This document shows positions 1-6,645 of a stretch of DNA of 9,276 bases, piece after piece. Under the pieces are notes generated by a model. It saw only the letters and a program-made list of their open reading frames with translations. It was not told the origin of the DNA and did no database searches. Location of the stretch: NCBI GenBank assembly GCA_021162325.1, contig JAGGYV010000207.1:1-9276 (forward strand), written 5' to 3'. The translations under genes and the position numbers were made by a program. Source of the DNA: Desulfobacteraceae bacterium. Its GTDB lineage: Bacteria; Desulfobacterota; Desulfobacteria; Desulfobacterales; Desulfosalsimonadaceae. Each line of letters begins with the position of its first letter. Position 1 is the stretch's first letter.

Positions 1-54
1 ATGAAGGACCCAATAATTAATAATTAAGATGCGACCCCTTTTACTTTTTCCTCC

Positions 55-83
55 TTGATGCCCGTTCCCTGATCTGTTATTTT
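55..83 (+). promoter_or_regulatory. possible sigma70-type promoter for the DUF4139-symporter pair
   Basis: TTGATG (55-60) and TATTTT (78-83) are separated by exactly 17 bases, each matching 4 of 6 consensus positions. The predicted transcript start near 90 leaves a leader of about 48 bases before the ATG at 138. The match is moderate and the region is AT-rich, so chance is possible. No operator palindrome or riboswitch was seen in bases 1-137. Confidence 0.3.
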
Positions 84-137
84 ATCTATCACGATCAAAA
101 ATAAAACTGTCACCCACCCTTATTGAAAGGAAAAAAA

Positions 138-1751
138 ATGACAGCTAAATCCTTTTTTTTGCTTAAATTTTCTTTGCTGACATTCACCGCGCTCTTCTTT
201 CTGCTACCCTCAAACGGTTTTGCCAGACCAGTTGCCGCGATCATTTATCCGAATGACGCTAAAATCACCGAATATTATACGGTCGATATTCAAGCGGACG
301 GTGATCGCCAGTCAGCAAGATTCTTCCTGCCCATTCATGCAAAAAAAGAGACCCTGTCAGTAAATACCAGCCCCGGATCCGGTTTACGGATCACCTCGGT
401 CACTATTGAAAAAAAAATGCTGCCGGTGGCCGACCAGGTTGAAACGCTTAAAAATCAGCTCAAGGAACTCAACCGGAAAAAATCGGAATTTGAAACCCGA
501 ATCAAAGCGGACACCGCCTATATTACTTTCTGGCAGACCCAGGCAAAAAATCAGCCGGAAAAAATTGAAAACATTGAATCCGTGCAAAAATTAGGGACTG
601 CCATCAAGGCAGGCATCACCACCGCCTATGATGAGATATACCAGCACAACCGGTCTCTTGAAGAGGTGTTCGAAAAAATCACGGACATCCAGAAACAAAT
701 CAATGACCTGACCGGGGCCGCCAACAAACGGTGGCAGGTAGACGTGTATCTCACCGGCACCTCTCAGACAAAAATTGACCTTACCTGCTCTTATCATATA
801 CGGAACTGCGGCTGGCGGCCAATGTATACGATCAATGCGCTCCCTGCCGAATCTAAGGCTGAACTCAACTGGTATGCCCAAATCACGCAGAACACAGGCA
901 TCGACTGGGAAAGCATTGACCTGAAAATCGCCACCGCCCAGACTGTCACCCGCCCGGAACCGCCGGTTTTGAGGGACTGGATTATCCAACCCAGAAAACC
1001 CAGTGAATATTCCGAGGCGCGGCGTAGAAGTGTCATGGCAAAAGACGCCCTGATGTCGATGGCCCCGCAAGCCAGTGCCGACATGGAAGCAATCGCACCG
1101 CCGCCGGAACCGGAGCAGAAAGCAGGTTTTACTTTTGACACCTATGACCTGGGCAAACGCACCATTCAAGCAGGAGAATCCCGGCGATTCACGATCCGGG
1201 AGATGATTTTAAATTCTGACTTTAAATACCTGATCCGCCCCCACCAGACCCCCCAGGCATTTTTGTTTGCCCAAATAGATGGCCGCTTAGAAGGCGGCGG
1301 TGAAGCGGATTTTATAAAACTCCCCAGAGGCAACGCCACTTTCCTGGTGGATTCCGCGTTTATTGCCAACCGGTCGTTTGCCATGCATGACAGGGAACAA
1401 AAACTATTCTTCGGATCTGACCCGCAGGTGGATGTGAAACTCACCACCCTGGAAAAAAAATCCAGTAAAACAGGCTTTTTGATCGGCAATAAACAGTACA
1501 TATGGGGATGGAAAGTATCGGTCAACAATTTAAAGGCGCATAAAATTGCCGTTCTCATGGAAGATGCCTATCCTCAGATTCGGGATAAACGGATTAAACT
1601 CAGAGAAATATTTAACAATACGTCGCCCAAAAAAGAAGATAACCTGCTGAAATGGGAATTCCCCGCTCTGCCGCAAAGAAAGACTGTCATCGAATACGGA
1701 TTTAGCGTCACCTATCCGGATGAAATGGCACTTTCCTTTGGAGGAAGATAA
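138..1751 (+). CDS. exported DUF4139 (MuiA-like) domain protein
   Basis: Predicted exported protein of 537 residues; function unknown. An in-frame TTG at 123 would add five residues, but ATG 138 is preferred because AAAGGA (126-131) sits 6 bases before it. Residues 1-29 form a signal peptide: a lysine, a long Phe/Leu-rich core, and a likely cut after GFA. A small beta-rich segment follows, then helical coiled-coil-like stretches at about 98-125 and 170-195. The DUF4139 domain runs from about 200 to the end, with the family-typical CGWRPMY (224-230) and QNTGIDW (251-257) and a C-terminal segment ending in a YPDEM motif. Proteins of this family are often annotated 'mucoidy inhibitor MuiA family', usually with an N-terminal DUF4140 and no proven biochemical activity; I do not see a convincing DUF4140 here. 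The symporter begins 2 bases downstream, so the two are probably co-transcribed. The envelope location is inferred from the signal peptide. Confidence 0.85.
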   Translation: MTAKSFFLLKFSLLTFTALFFLLPSNGFARPVAAIIYPNDAKITEYYTVDIQADGDRQSARFFLPIHAKKETLSVNTSPGSGLRITSVTIEKKMLPVADQVETLKNQLKELNRKKSEFETRIKADTAYITFWQTQAKNQPEKIENIESVQKLGTAIKAGITTAYDEIYQHNRSLEEVFEKITDIQKQINDLTGAANKRWQVDVYLTGTSQTKIDLTCSYHIRNCGWRPMYTINALPAESKAELNWYAQITQNTGIDWESIDLKIATAQTVTRPEPPVLRDWIIQPRKPSEYSEARRRSVMAKDALMSMAPQASADMEAIAPPPEPEQKAGFTFDTYDLGKRTIQAGESRRFTIREMILNSDFKYLIRPHQTPQAFLFAQIDGRLEGGGEADFIKLPRGNATFLVDSAFIANRSFAMHDREQKLFFGSDPQVDVKLTTLEKKSSKTGFLIGNKQYIWGWKVSVNNLKAHKIAVLMEDAYPQIRDKRIKLREIFNNTSPKKEDNLLKWEFPALPQRKTVIEYGFSVTYPDEMALSFGGR

Positions 1752-1753
1752 AT

Positions 1754-3115
1754 ATGGATCAAATGTTAAGCACTATCAGCGGATTTGTATGGGGACCGGT
1801 CACAATCATGCTATTGGTCGGCACCGGCGTGCTGGTGGCGCTGATTACCAAAGCGGTTCAAATTCGAAAATTTTCCTATGCCTGGAAGCTGATTTCCGGG
1901 AAATTCGATAACCCGGATGATGACGGCGAGATTACCCATTTTCAGGCACTCAGTGCGGCCCTTTCCGCCACTATTGGAACGGGCAACATCGCCGGTGTGG
2001 GAACAGCCATTGCTCTGGGCGGTCCCGGAGCGATCTTCTGGATGTGGGTAACCGCTGTTTTCGGCATGGGCTTGAAATATGCGGAATGTCTGCTGGCATT
2101 AAAATTCCGGACCATTCACAAAGACGGCACCGTGGGTGCCGGCCCCATGTATTATCTTGAAAAAGGACTGGGCTGGAAATGGATGGGCATTCTGTTTGCC
2201 ATCTTTGCCACCTTCGCGTCTTTTGGTATCGGTAATATGGTGCAGGCCAATTCCGTGGCCGAACCGATTTTAAAAACATTCGGTATTCCCAAACTGGCCA
2301 CCGGACTGATCATTGGCGGGCTTGTATTTGCCGTTATTGTCGGCGGGATTAAGCGTATCGGCCAGGTTGCCAGCCGGCTGGTGCCATTTATGGCGGTCTT
2401 CTATGTGGGCGGCGCGCTGTGGGTCATCATCTTAAATGTTGATATGATCCCGGCGGCATTTGCCATGATATTCTCAGACGCATTTACGGGAAGTGCTGCC
2501 ACCGGAGGCTTTGCCGGCGCCGCCCTGGCACAGGCCATTCGGTTTGGTGTGGCCAGAGGGGTATTTTCCAATGAAGCCGGGCTTGGCAGCGCGCCCATCG
2601 CCCACGGCGCGGCCCAGACCAAGGAACCGGTCAGGGAAGGCCTGGTCGCCATGCTCGGACCGTTTATAGATACCATCGTCATCTGCACCATGACCGCCAT
2701 GGTCATTCTAACCACCAATGCCTTTACACTCACCGGCGCTGACGGCAATGCCCTGACCGGCGCGGTTCTGACTGCCAAAGCCTTTAATATGGGACTTCCC
2801 GGGCCGGGAGATTATATTGTCTCCATCGGCATTATCTTTTTCGCCTTTTCAACCGCCATCAGCTGGTCCTACTACGGCGACCGGTGTGTGGATTACCTGT
2901 TTGGTGAAAAAATGGTCATGCCCTATCGTGTCATTTACTGCATGCTCCTGCCGGTGGGCGCAGCGGTTGAATTGACCACCGTATGGACCCTATCCGATAT
3001 TTTTAATGCCCTGATGGCATGGCCCAACCTTGTCGGCCTGATTTTTCTAAGCCCGGTGGTGGTTAAAACAACCAAGGAATACTTTTCCGATCCCAAACGG
3101 GTGTATCCGGATTAG
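1754..3115 (+). CDS. sodium:alanine/glycine symporter, AGCS family
   Basis: Inner-membrane carrier of 453 residues, normal length for the AGCS (AlsT/DagA-like) family, which imports alanine or glycine together with sodium. Family hallmarks are present: TGNIAGVGTAIALGGPGAIF (76-95) followed by WMW (96-98), QANSVAEP (164-171), and the stretch from GGFAGAALAQAIRFGVARGV (251-270) into FSNEAGLGSAPIAHGAA (271-287). Roughly ten hydrophobic segments are spread along the chain. The ATG at 1754 has a strong GGAGGA (1740-1745) 8 bases upstream, inside the end of the DUF4139 gene, pointing to translational coupling. Exact substrate preference (alanine, glycine, D-alanine) cannot be read from the sequence. 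The last codons and the TAG stop lie in a 14-bp direct repeat that flanks an inserted 200-bp element, so the 3' end was an insertion target, but the reading frame was preserved. Confidence 0.93.
   Translation: MDQMLSTISGFVWGPVTIMLLVGTGVLVALITKAVQIRKFSYAWKLISGKFDNPDDDGEITHFQALSAALSATIGTGNIAGVGTAIALGGPGAIFWMWVTAVFGMGLKYAECLLALKFRTIHKDGTVGAGPMYYLEKGLGWKWMGILFAIFATFASFGIGNMVQANSVAEPILKTFGIPKLATGLIIGGLVFAVIVGGIKRIGQVASRLVPFMAVFYVGGALWVIILNVDMIPAAFAMIFSDAFTGSAATGGFAGAALAQAIRFGVARGVFSNEAGLGSAPIAHGAAQTKEPVREGLVAMLGPFIDTIVICTMTAMVILTTNAFTLTGADGNALTGAVLTAKAFNMGLPGPGDYIVSIGIIFFAFSTAISWSYYGDRCVDYLFGEKMVMPYRVIYCMLLPVGAAVELTTVWTLSDIFNALMAWPNLVGLIFLSPVVVKTTKEYFSDPKRVYPD
3102..3115 (+). repeat. 14-bp direct repeat, left copy (candidate target-site duplication)
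   Basis: TGTATCCGGATTAG ends the symporter gene (last Tyr-Pro-Asp codons and TAG stop) and recurs perfectly at 3320-3333. The bases just outside differ (G before this copy, A before the other), so the exact match is 14 bp. It abuts the first base of repeat element copy A. Confidence 0.85.
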
Positions 3116-3315
3116 TTTTTTATCTCTGATTTTTGTATTTTTTGGGCAAACTTTTTTAAAAACTCAAAAAGTATGAAGTGCCTAAAGTGATCTAAAGTGA
3201 CTAAAGTTATGGACTGCGCTAAACGCGCGATCATTTTTAACATAAAAATTGAAAATGCCGAAGGCATTAACCATAACTTTAGCTCACTTCAAACTTTAGT
3301 TCACTTTTAACTTTT
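3116..3315 (+). repeat. 200-bp structured intergenic repeat, copy A
   Basis: Noncoding element between the convergent symporter and radical SAM genes. It matches copy B (6646-6845, opposite strand) at 190 of 200 positions with no gaps. It starts directly after the symporter's TAG with a T-rich leader (3116-3173). Two arms built from repeated CTAAAGTG-like units follow (3174-3212 and, inverted, 3271-3312). The arms close with a perfect 12-bp pair, CTAAAGTTATGG (3201-3212) with CCATAACTTTAG (3271-3282). Inside are three small hairpins: GCGC/GCGC (3216-3228), ATTTTTA/TAAAAAT (3233-3249) and AATGCC/GGCATT (3254-3268). The result is a four-way, cloverleaf-like head on a long imperfect stem. A 14-bp direct repeat flanks this copy, four bases beyond its right end, suggesting insertion. 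No open reading frame of note and no transposase lie inside, so it would be non-autonomous. I do not recognise a named family. Confidence 0.85.
3233..3268 (-). terminator. possible weak terminator for leftward transcripts inside copy A
   Basis: Read leftward, the hairpin AATGCC-TTC-GGCATT is followed by TTCAATTTTT, a U-rich tail in RNA. It lies about 60 bases beyond the radical SAM stop codon and could end transcription of the leftward block. The stem is only 6 bp with three G-C pairs, and the hairpin is part of a repeated element, so a terminator role is incidental and uncertain. Confidence 0.25.
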
Positions 3316-3319
3316 CAGA

Positions 3320-3333
3320 TGTATCCGGATTAG
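3320..3333 (+). repeat. 14-bp direct repeat, right copy (candidate target-site duplication)
   Basis: Perfect second copy of TGTATCCGGATTAG, four bases beyond the right limit of homology between the two 200-bp repeats. It contains the TAA stop codon of the leftward radical SAM gene (3330-3332 on the complement). A related sequence, TTTATCCGGGTTGG (11 of 14 identical), flanks copy B at the equivalent end, so part of this motif could instead be a preferred target or an element end. Confidence 0.85.
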
Positions 3334-4346
3334 GACTTGCGGGAAACGACTTCTTCTTTTAACAAACAACAGGCGATTTTATAATCCGGCGTGCCGTCAT
3401 CCCCATAACTCAGATTTCCGGGCTGAACCAGCTTGTTCATCACACACCCTTCGGGGATATTAAGGGCAAACAGATCCTGTTCATTAATCTTTTCTTTTGG
3501 AACCAATATATTATCAATAATTTCAAAGCTGTGCAAAGGATAATCTTCACACAGCGGACACCGATAGACCCGGCCGTTGGGAAAAATAAAATAATTATCC
3601 GCCACCTGTCCGGCGCATTCAAAAATCTCGTTATCATTTAAGAACACTTTCGGATAGATTACTGTAATGCCAAGGTCTGCCACCTGTTCCGCCACCGACG
3701 GAATCAGCGTCATCCAGGTATTGCAGTCCACCTGGAGTTTTTCACTTTCAAGCGTCGACGACGTATCCCGCGACTTTCCCCGAATACCAATTACCTGAAT
3801 AAAAAACCGATTAACTCCCAGATGCCTTAACAAGGGCGGCATCATGTGGAGTTCATGAATATTTTCATTGCTCACCGTAAAAATCAGGCTAGTTTTAAAC
3901 CCGCGGTTTACTGCTTGCCGAATGCCGGAAACACATTGGTCATAGCACCCATTTCCGCGAATTTGATCATTGGTCTTCGCGGTTGCCCCATCTAAGCTAA
4001 AACTCAAAAAATCAATATCATCGGGTTTGATTTTATTTAAAATATCATGAAACAGGTACCCGTTGGTATCAATGGTAATTGAGGCGTATCCCATGGCCCG
4101 GGCGGCTTTCACACATTTGGCAAGGTCGGGGTGCAGGGTGGGTTCCCCGCCAAGGAGAATCAGGTTGGCATTGCGGGTTTTATTTACAAAAATTTTCAGC
4201 CATGCGGTAATAGTATCTACAGAAAGGGTATTCGTACCGTGCTGGACAGGATTGATATAGCAATGACTGCACGTAAGGTTGCATTTAGTCAGGATATGAA
4301 AAAAAACATTTACGGAATGTTTTGAAAACGCGACTGTTTCACTCAT
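3330..4346 (-). CDS. radical SAM protein with C-terminal SPASM-like cysteines
   Basis: Predicted radical SAM enzyme of 338 residues; substrate unknown. KCNLTCSHCY gives the CxxxCxxC cluster-binding site (C22, C26, C29), followed by LLGGEPTLHPDL (64-75, the SAM-contact GGEP) and TIDTNGYL (91-98), with SFSLDG at 115-120. The C-terminal third has C244, the pair C263/C266 in NGRVYRCPLCEDYP, C301, and an adjacent C326-C327, resembling the auxiliary-cluster region of SPASM or twitch proteins (MoaA/PqqE/NirJ-like relatives). The open frame extends 51 codons further upstream to 4499, but that stretch lies mostly in the palindromic repeat, so ATG 4344-4346 (MSETVAF) is chosen; its ribosome site is weak (AGG about 11 bases upstream). 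It is the last gene of the leftward block, 187 bases after the cyclic-nucleotide-binding gene. No precursor-peptide gene is visible beside it. Its TAA stop lies in the 14-bp direct repeat. Confidence 0.85.
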   Translation of the reverse strand: MSETVAFSKHSVNVFFHILTKCNLTCSHCYINPVQHGTNTLSVDTITAWLKIFVNKTRNANLILLGGEPTLHPDLAKCVKAARAMGYASITIDTNGYLFHDILNKIKPDDIDFLSFSLDGATAKTNDQIRGNGCYDQCVSGIRQAVNRGFKTSLIFTVSNENIHELHMMPPLLRHLGVNRFFIQVIGIRGKSRDTSSTLESEKLQVDCNTWMTLIPSVAEQVADLGITVIYPKVFLNDNEIFECAGQVADNYFIFPNGRVYRCPLCEDYPLHSFEIIDNILVPKEKINEQDLFALNIPEGCVMNKLVQPGNLSYGDDGTPDYKIACCLLKEEVVSRKS

Positions 4347-4381
4347 AAAAAATTGTGCCTGAAAAAAGAATAACCCTAAAC

Positions 4382-4536
4382 TTGATAGTCTCGTAAAAAG
4401 TCGAATTCCGACGGCAAAGTATAAAAGTTCAAATTCAAGGCGCGTAAATCCTGAGTGATGATTCGTACTTATCGTACTTTGAAGAAACGAAGGATGCATC
4501 GCAACGCAGAATTTGGACTTTTTACGAAGCCGTCAA
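4382..4536. repeat. 155-bp MITE-like palindromic repeat
   Basis: The ends are inverted copies of about 30 bases: left 4382-4410 and right 4507-4536. They share a perfect 12-bp core, TCGTAAAAAGTC (4391-4402) with GACTTTTTACGA (4516-4527), plus the outer TTGA/TCAA and inner GAATTC-like bases. The centre holds CGTACTTATCGTAC (4464-4477), itself a small inverted repeat. I recognise this layout (CGTAAAAAGTC ends, CGTAC-TTAT-CGTAC centre, GCAACGCAG before the right end) as a dispersed repeat common in Desulfobacterota genomes; that is recall, not a search. The outermost right bases contain the TGA stop of the cyclic-nucleotide-binding gene. No transposase is encoded, so any movement would need a helper elsewhere. 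Confidence 0.8.
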
Positions 4537-5066
4537 ACTTCAGACGACTCTTGTTTTGCTTCCATTAGCACTTGGGCTGCGACTTTTGCCTTAATCAGTT
4601 CATCATTGACCGCACGAAGCCGGATCGACATGTATTCCGAAAAAATCCGGTACAATAGCAGAAGAAAATCAAGTCGTTCGTCTCTTTCTGCAGTACTTAC
4701 TGTACTCAAACGGCCTTTTGCCGACGTGTCCACGCCCAGACACAGGGTTTTGCCATCCGCATAAACTGATGCTGACCGGGTAAGACTGTCAATAACCCGC
4801 ATTTCCCCGAATATCTCGCCGGTCTGATCAATTCGGCCGATCTCAATGCCGTTTTTCTTGATAAGCAACCGGCCGGACAGCAGAAAATAAAGCCAGGGGT
4901 CATCGTCCCCTTCTTTGATGATCATTTCCCCGTTTTCATATTCCCGTATTTTACTGAGCCGCAGCAGCTTTGCCAGATTCCGGGTCTCAAATTCCTTCAG
5001 CCCTGGAATCGTCATAAGCCTTTGAATATTCTGGACATTATCCTTCAGATATTTTGACTCGATCAT
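4533..5066 (-). CDS. stand-alone cyclic nucleotide-binding domain protein (no HTH)
   Basis: Protein of 177 residues, predicted cytoplasmic, with one Crp-like cyclic-nucleotide-binding beta-barrel. Visible parts are a helical lead-in (1-45), the barrel start (ENGEMIIKEGDDDPWLYFLL, 44-63), SGRLLIKKNGIEIGRI (64-79), and the phosphate-binding cassette GEIFGEMRVIDSLTRSAS (83-100), where E88 and R97 match the ribose- and phosphate-contacting Glu/Arg of true cNMP binders. After the barrel come hydrophobic and charged helices (about 130-177) rather than a helix-turn-helix, so it is unlikely to bind DNA itself. It may be a ligand-sensing partner protein; the ligand and partner are not evident. The ATG at 5066 follows GGGGG by 6 bases. 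It starts 43 bases after purF and is probably co-transcribed with it. The TGA stop lies within the end of the palindromic repeat, so the last residues could have been altered by that insertion. Confidence 0.85.
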   Translation of the reverse strand: MIESKYLKDNVQNIQRLMTIPGLKEFETRNLAKLLRLSKIREYENGEMIIKEGDDDPWLYFLLSGRLLIKKNGIEIGRIDQTGEIFGEMRVIDSLTRSASVYADGKTLCLGVDTSAKGRLSTVSTAERDERLDFLLLLYRIFSEYMSIRLRAVNDELIKAKVAAQVLMEAKQESSEV

Positions 5067-5109
5067 TTATGCCCCCATACTCAGGAATAATAAACAAATG
5101 TCAAAAACA

Positions 5110-6534
5110 CTATTCTAAGCATGTCTTAGACACAGTATCATCAAAACTTACAGGATAACACCCATCAAAGCAAGCTTTACAAAAATTATTTTCAGGTGAT
5201 TCACCACCGGTTGCGTCAAGCATGCCCGAAAGGCTCAGGTAATGAAGCGAATCCAGGTCAAGAAAATCTCTTAATTCTTCCACAGTTTTCTCAGCGGCAA
5301 TGAGTTCGCCTCTGGTGGAAAAGTCAATGCCGTAATGGCAGGGAAACCGATGGGGCGGACAGGAAATCCGCATATGAACTTTCTTTACGCCCAGTTTGCG
5401 AAGTTCCTTAACCCTTGTTTTGGCTGTGGTTCCCCGGATAATGGAGTCTTCAATGATGATAATATCCTTGCCCCTGAGCAGCTCTTTGACCGGGTTCAAT
5501 TTCATGCGCACACTAAAATCTCTCATGCTCTGGGTCGGCTGGATAAACGTTCGGCCCACATAATGATTTCGTATCATCCCAAGATCAAAGGGGATGCCTG
5601 ATTCTTCGGCATAACCGATGGCGGCATAATTTCCGGAATCCGGAAACGGCATAACCAAATCCGCATCCACCGGGGCTTCTTTCGCCAGTTGACGGCCGTG
5701 GGCCTTGCGGGTCAGGTAGACATTATTTCCAAAAATGGTAGAGTCCGGCCGCGCAAAATAAATAAGCTCAAAAATACAGCTGGATTTCTGCACCTGCTTG
5801 TGAGGATGAATGCTTTTTACTCCATCATCGCTGATAATCACGATCTCGCCGGGGTCCAGTTCCCGGACAAACTCCGCCTGAACCAGGTCCAGTGCGCATG
5901 ATTCTGATGCCAGCACATAACGATCATTGAGTATGCAGCGCCCCAGACACAAAGGCCGGAATCCGTTGGGATCTTTAATGCCAACCACTTCCCCCCGGCT
6001 GGTCAGCAAAACAAATGAATAAGCTCCCTCTAAACGGGTCATGGCATTGACCAGAGCCTCTTCAAATCCGTGTTTCAAATTTTTTACAAACAAATGAAGA
6101 AAAATCTCACTGTCCGTGGTCGTCTGAAAAATAGACCCTTCCTCTTCCAGTTCTTTTTTCAGGATATGCGCGTTCACCAGGTTCCCGTTATGGGCCACCC
6201 CGTAGGATTTACCGATGTGCGTAATCACAAACGGCTGGGCATTAATAAGATTCGAATCTCCGGTCGTTGAATATCGCACATGTCCGATGGCACTGCATTC
6301 GCCTTTTAAAAAATCCAGCCGGGCATCGTCAAACACCTCCGGAACAAGCCCCATCCCCTTGTGATACGTAATACGCTCATCACGAACAATCGCAATTCCG
6401 GAACTCTCCTGCCCTCTGTGCTGGAGGGCATATAGTCCGAAATAGGTCAACCGGGCGGCTTCCGGATGATTATGAATCCCGAAAACACCACAGGCTTCTC
6501 TGGGTCTGTCACTTGATTCGTGGTCAATACGCAT
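5110..6534 (-). CDS. purF: amidophosphoribosyltransferase (glutamine PRPP amidotransferase)
   Basis: First committed step of purine synthesis: transfers ammonia from glutamine to PRPP, giving phosphoribosylamine. With ATG 6532-6534 the protein is 474 residues, normal for the family; an in-frame TTG at 6543 would sit only 2 bases from the AAAAGAG ribosome site, so it is less likely. The N-terminal glutaminase has the nucleophile C15 in EACGVFGIHNHPEAARLTYF (13-32), LQHRGQESSGIA (37-48), GHVRYSTTGDS (84-94) and AHNGNLVN (114-121). The first 14 residues would be a cleaved propeptide exposing Cys, as in the Bacillus-type enzyme. The PRPP-binding loop is IIIIEDSIIRGTTAK (358-372). C253, C399, C452 and C455 match the four [4Fe-4S] ligands of the Bacillus subtilis enzyme, which makes the enzyme oxygen-sensitive in that species. 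It lies 311 bases downstream of carB, separated by repeat copy B, and may have its own promoter. Confidence 0.96.
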   Translation of the reverse strand: MRIDHESSDRPREACGVFGIHNHPEAARLTYFGLYALQHRGQESSGIAIVRDERITYHKGMGLVPEVFDDARLDFLKGECSAIGHVRYSTTGDSNLINAQPFVITHIGKSYGVAHNGNLVNAHILKKELEEEGSIFQTTTDSEIFLHLFVKNLKHGFEEALVNAMTRLEGAYSFVLLTSRGEVVGIKDPNGFRPLCLGRCILNDRYVLASESCALDLVQAEFVRELDPGEIVIISDDGVKSIHPHKQVQKSSCIFELIYFARPDSTIFGNNVYLTRKAHGRQLAKEAPVDADLVMPFPDSGNYAAIGYAEESGIPFDLGMIRNHYVGRTFIQPTQSMRDFSVRMKLNPVKELLRGKDIIIIEDSIIRGTTAKTRVKELRKLGVKKVHMRISCPPHRFPCHYGIDFSTRGELIAAEKTVEELRDFLDLDSLHYLSLSGMLDATGGESPENNFCKACFDGCYPVSFDDTVSKTCLE

Positions 6535-6577
6535 GATGTTCAAATCTCTTTTGAATGCTTACAGTTCATCGAATGAA

Positions 6578-6605
6578 AGTGTATCGGTGGTTGTCCCCCC
6601 GTAAA
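6578..6605 (-). promoter_or_regulatory. possible promoter for purF
   Basis: Read leftward, TTTACG (6605-6600) and TACACT (6583-6578) are 16 bases apart, each matching 4 of 6 sigma70 positions, and the predicted start lies about 35-40 bases before the purF ATG. The 302 bases without a gene between carB and purF (6544-6845) hold this candidate, a short GTAA/TTAC hairpin overlapping the -35 region, and otherwise repeat copy B. I see no PurR-like operator or riboswitch. If this promoter is wrong, purF depends on read-through from carB across the repeat. Confidence 0.25.
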
Positions 6606-6645
6606 CGGTTACCTTTTTTATAGGAGCCCAACCCGGATAAACCGA

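Noticed and set aside
1..27. Short ATG frame at the left edge
   Set aside because: Eight codons of AT-rich sequence ending at TAA; could be chance, with no evidence of a gene.
49..55. AAGGAGG on the complement as a ribosome site
   Set aside because: No start codon at useful distance on the minus strand before stops; probably a chance purine run.
123..137. TTG start for the DUF4139 protein
   Set aside because: ATG 138 has a properly spaced AAAGGA and begins a typical signal peptide; the TTG overlaps that ribosome site.
591..1558. Long minus-strand frames inside the DUF4139 gene
   Set aside because: They lie opposite a well-supported gene, have no recognisable domains, and look like shadows; the same applies to the opposite-strand frames within the symporter, purF and carB.
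3175..3205. Tandem CTAAAGTG units as a CRISPR array or protein-binding iterons
   Set aside because: Units are about 9-10 bases without spacers, and they pair with inverted units across the element, so a stem is the simpler explanation.
3201..3282. tRNA gene in the cloverleaf-like head of the repeat
   Set aside because: The stem is 12 bp with no acceptor tail, the hairpins have wrong sizes, and no T-loop or anticodon-loop signature is present.
4347..4499. N-terminal extension of the radical SAM protein (51 residues)
   Set aside because: Most of it is read through the palindromic repeat 4382-4536 and it lacks family similarity; ATG 4346 starts the recognisable protein.
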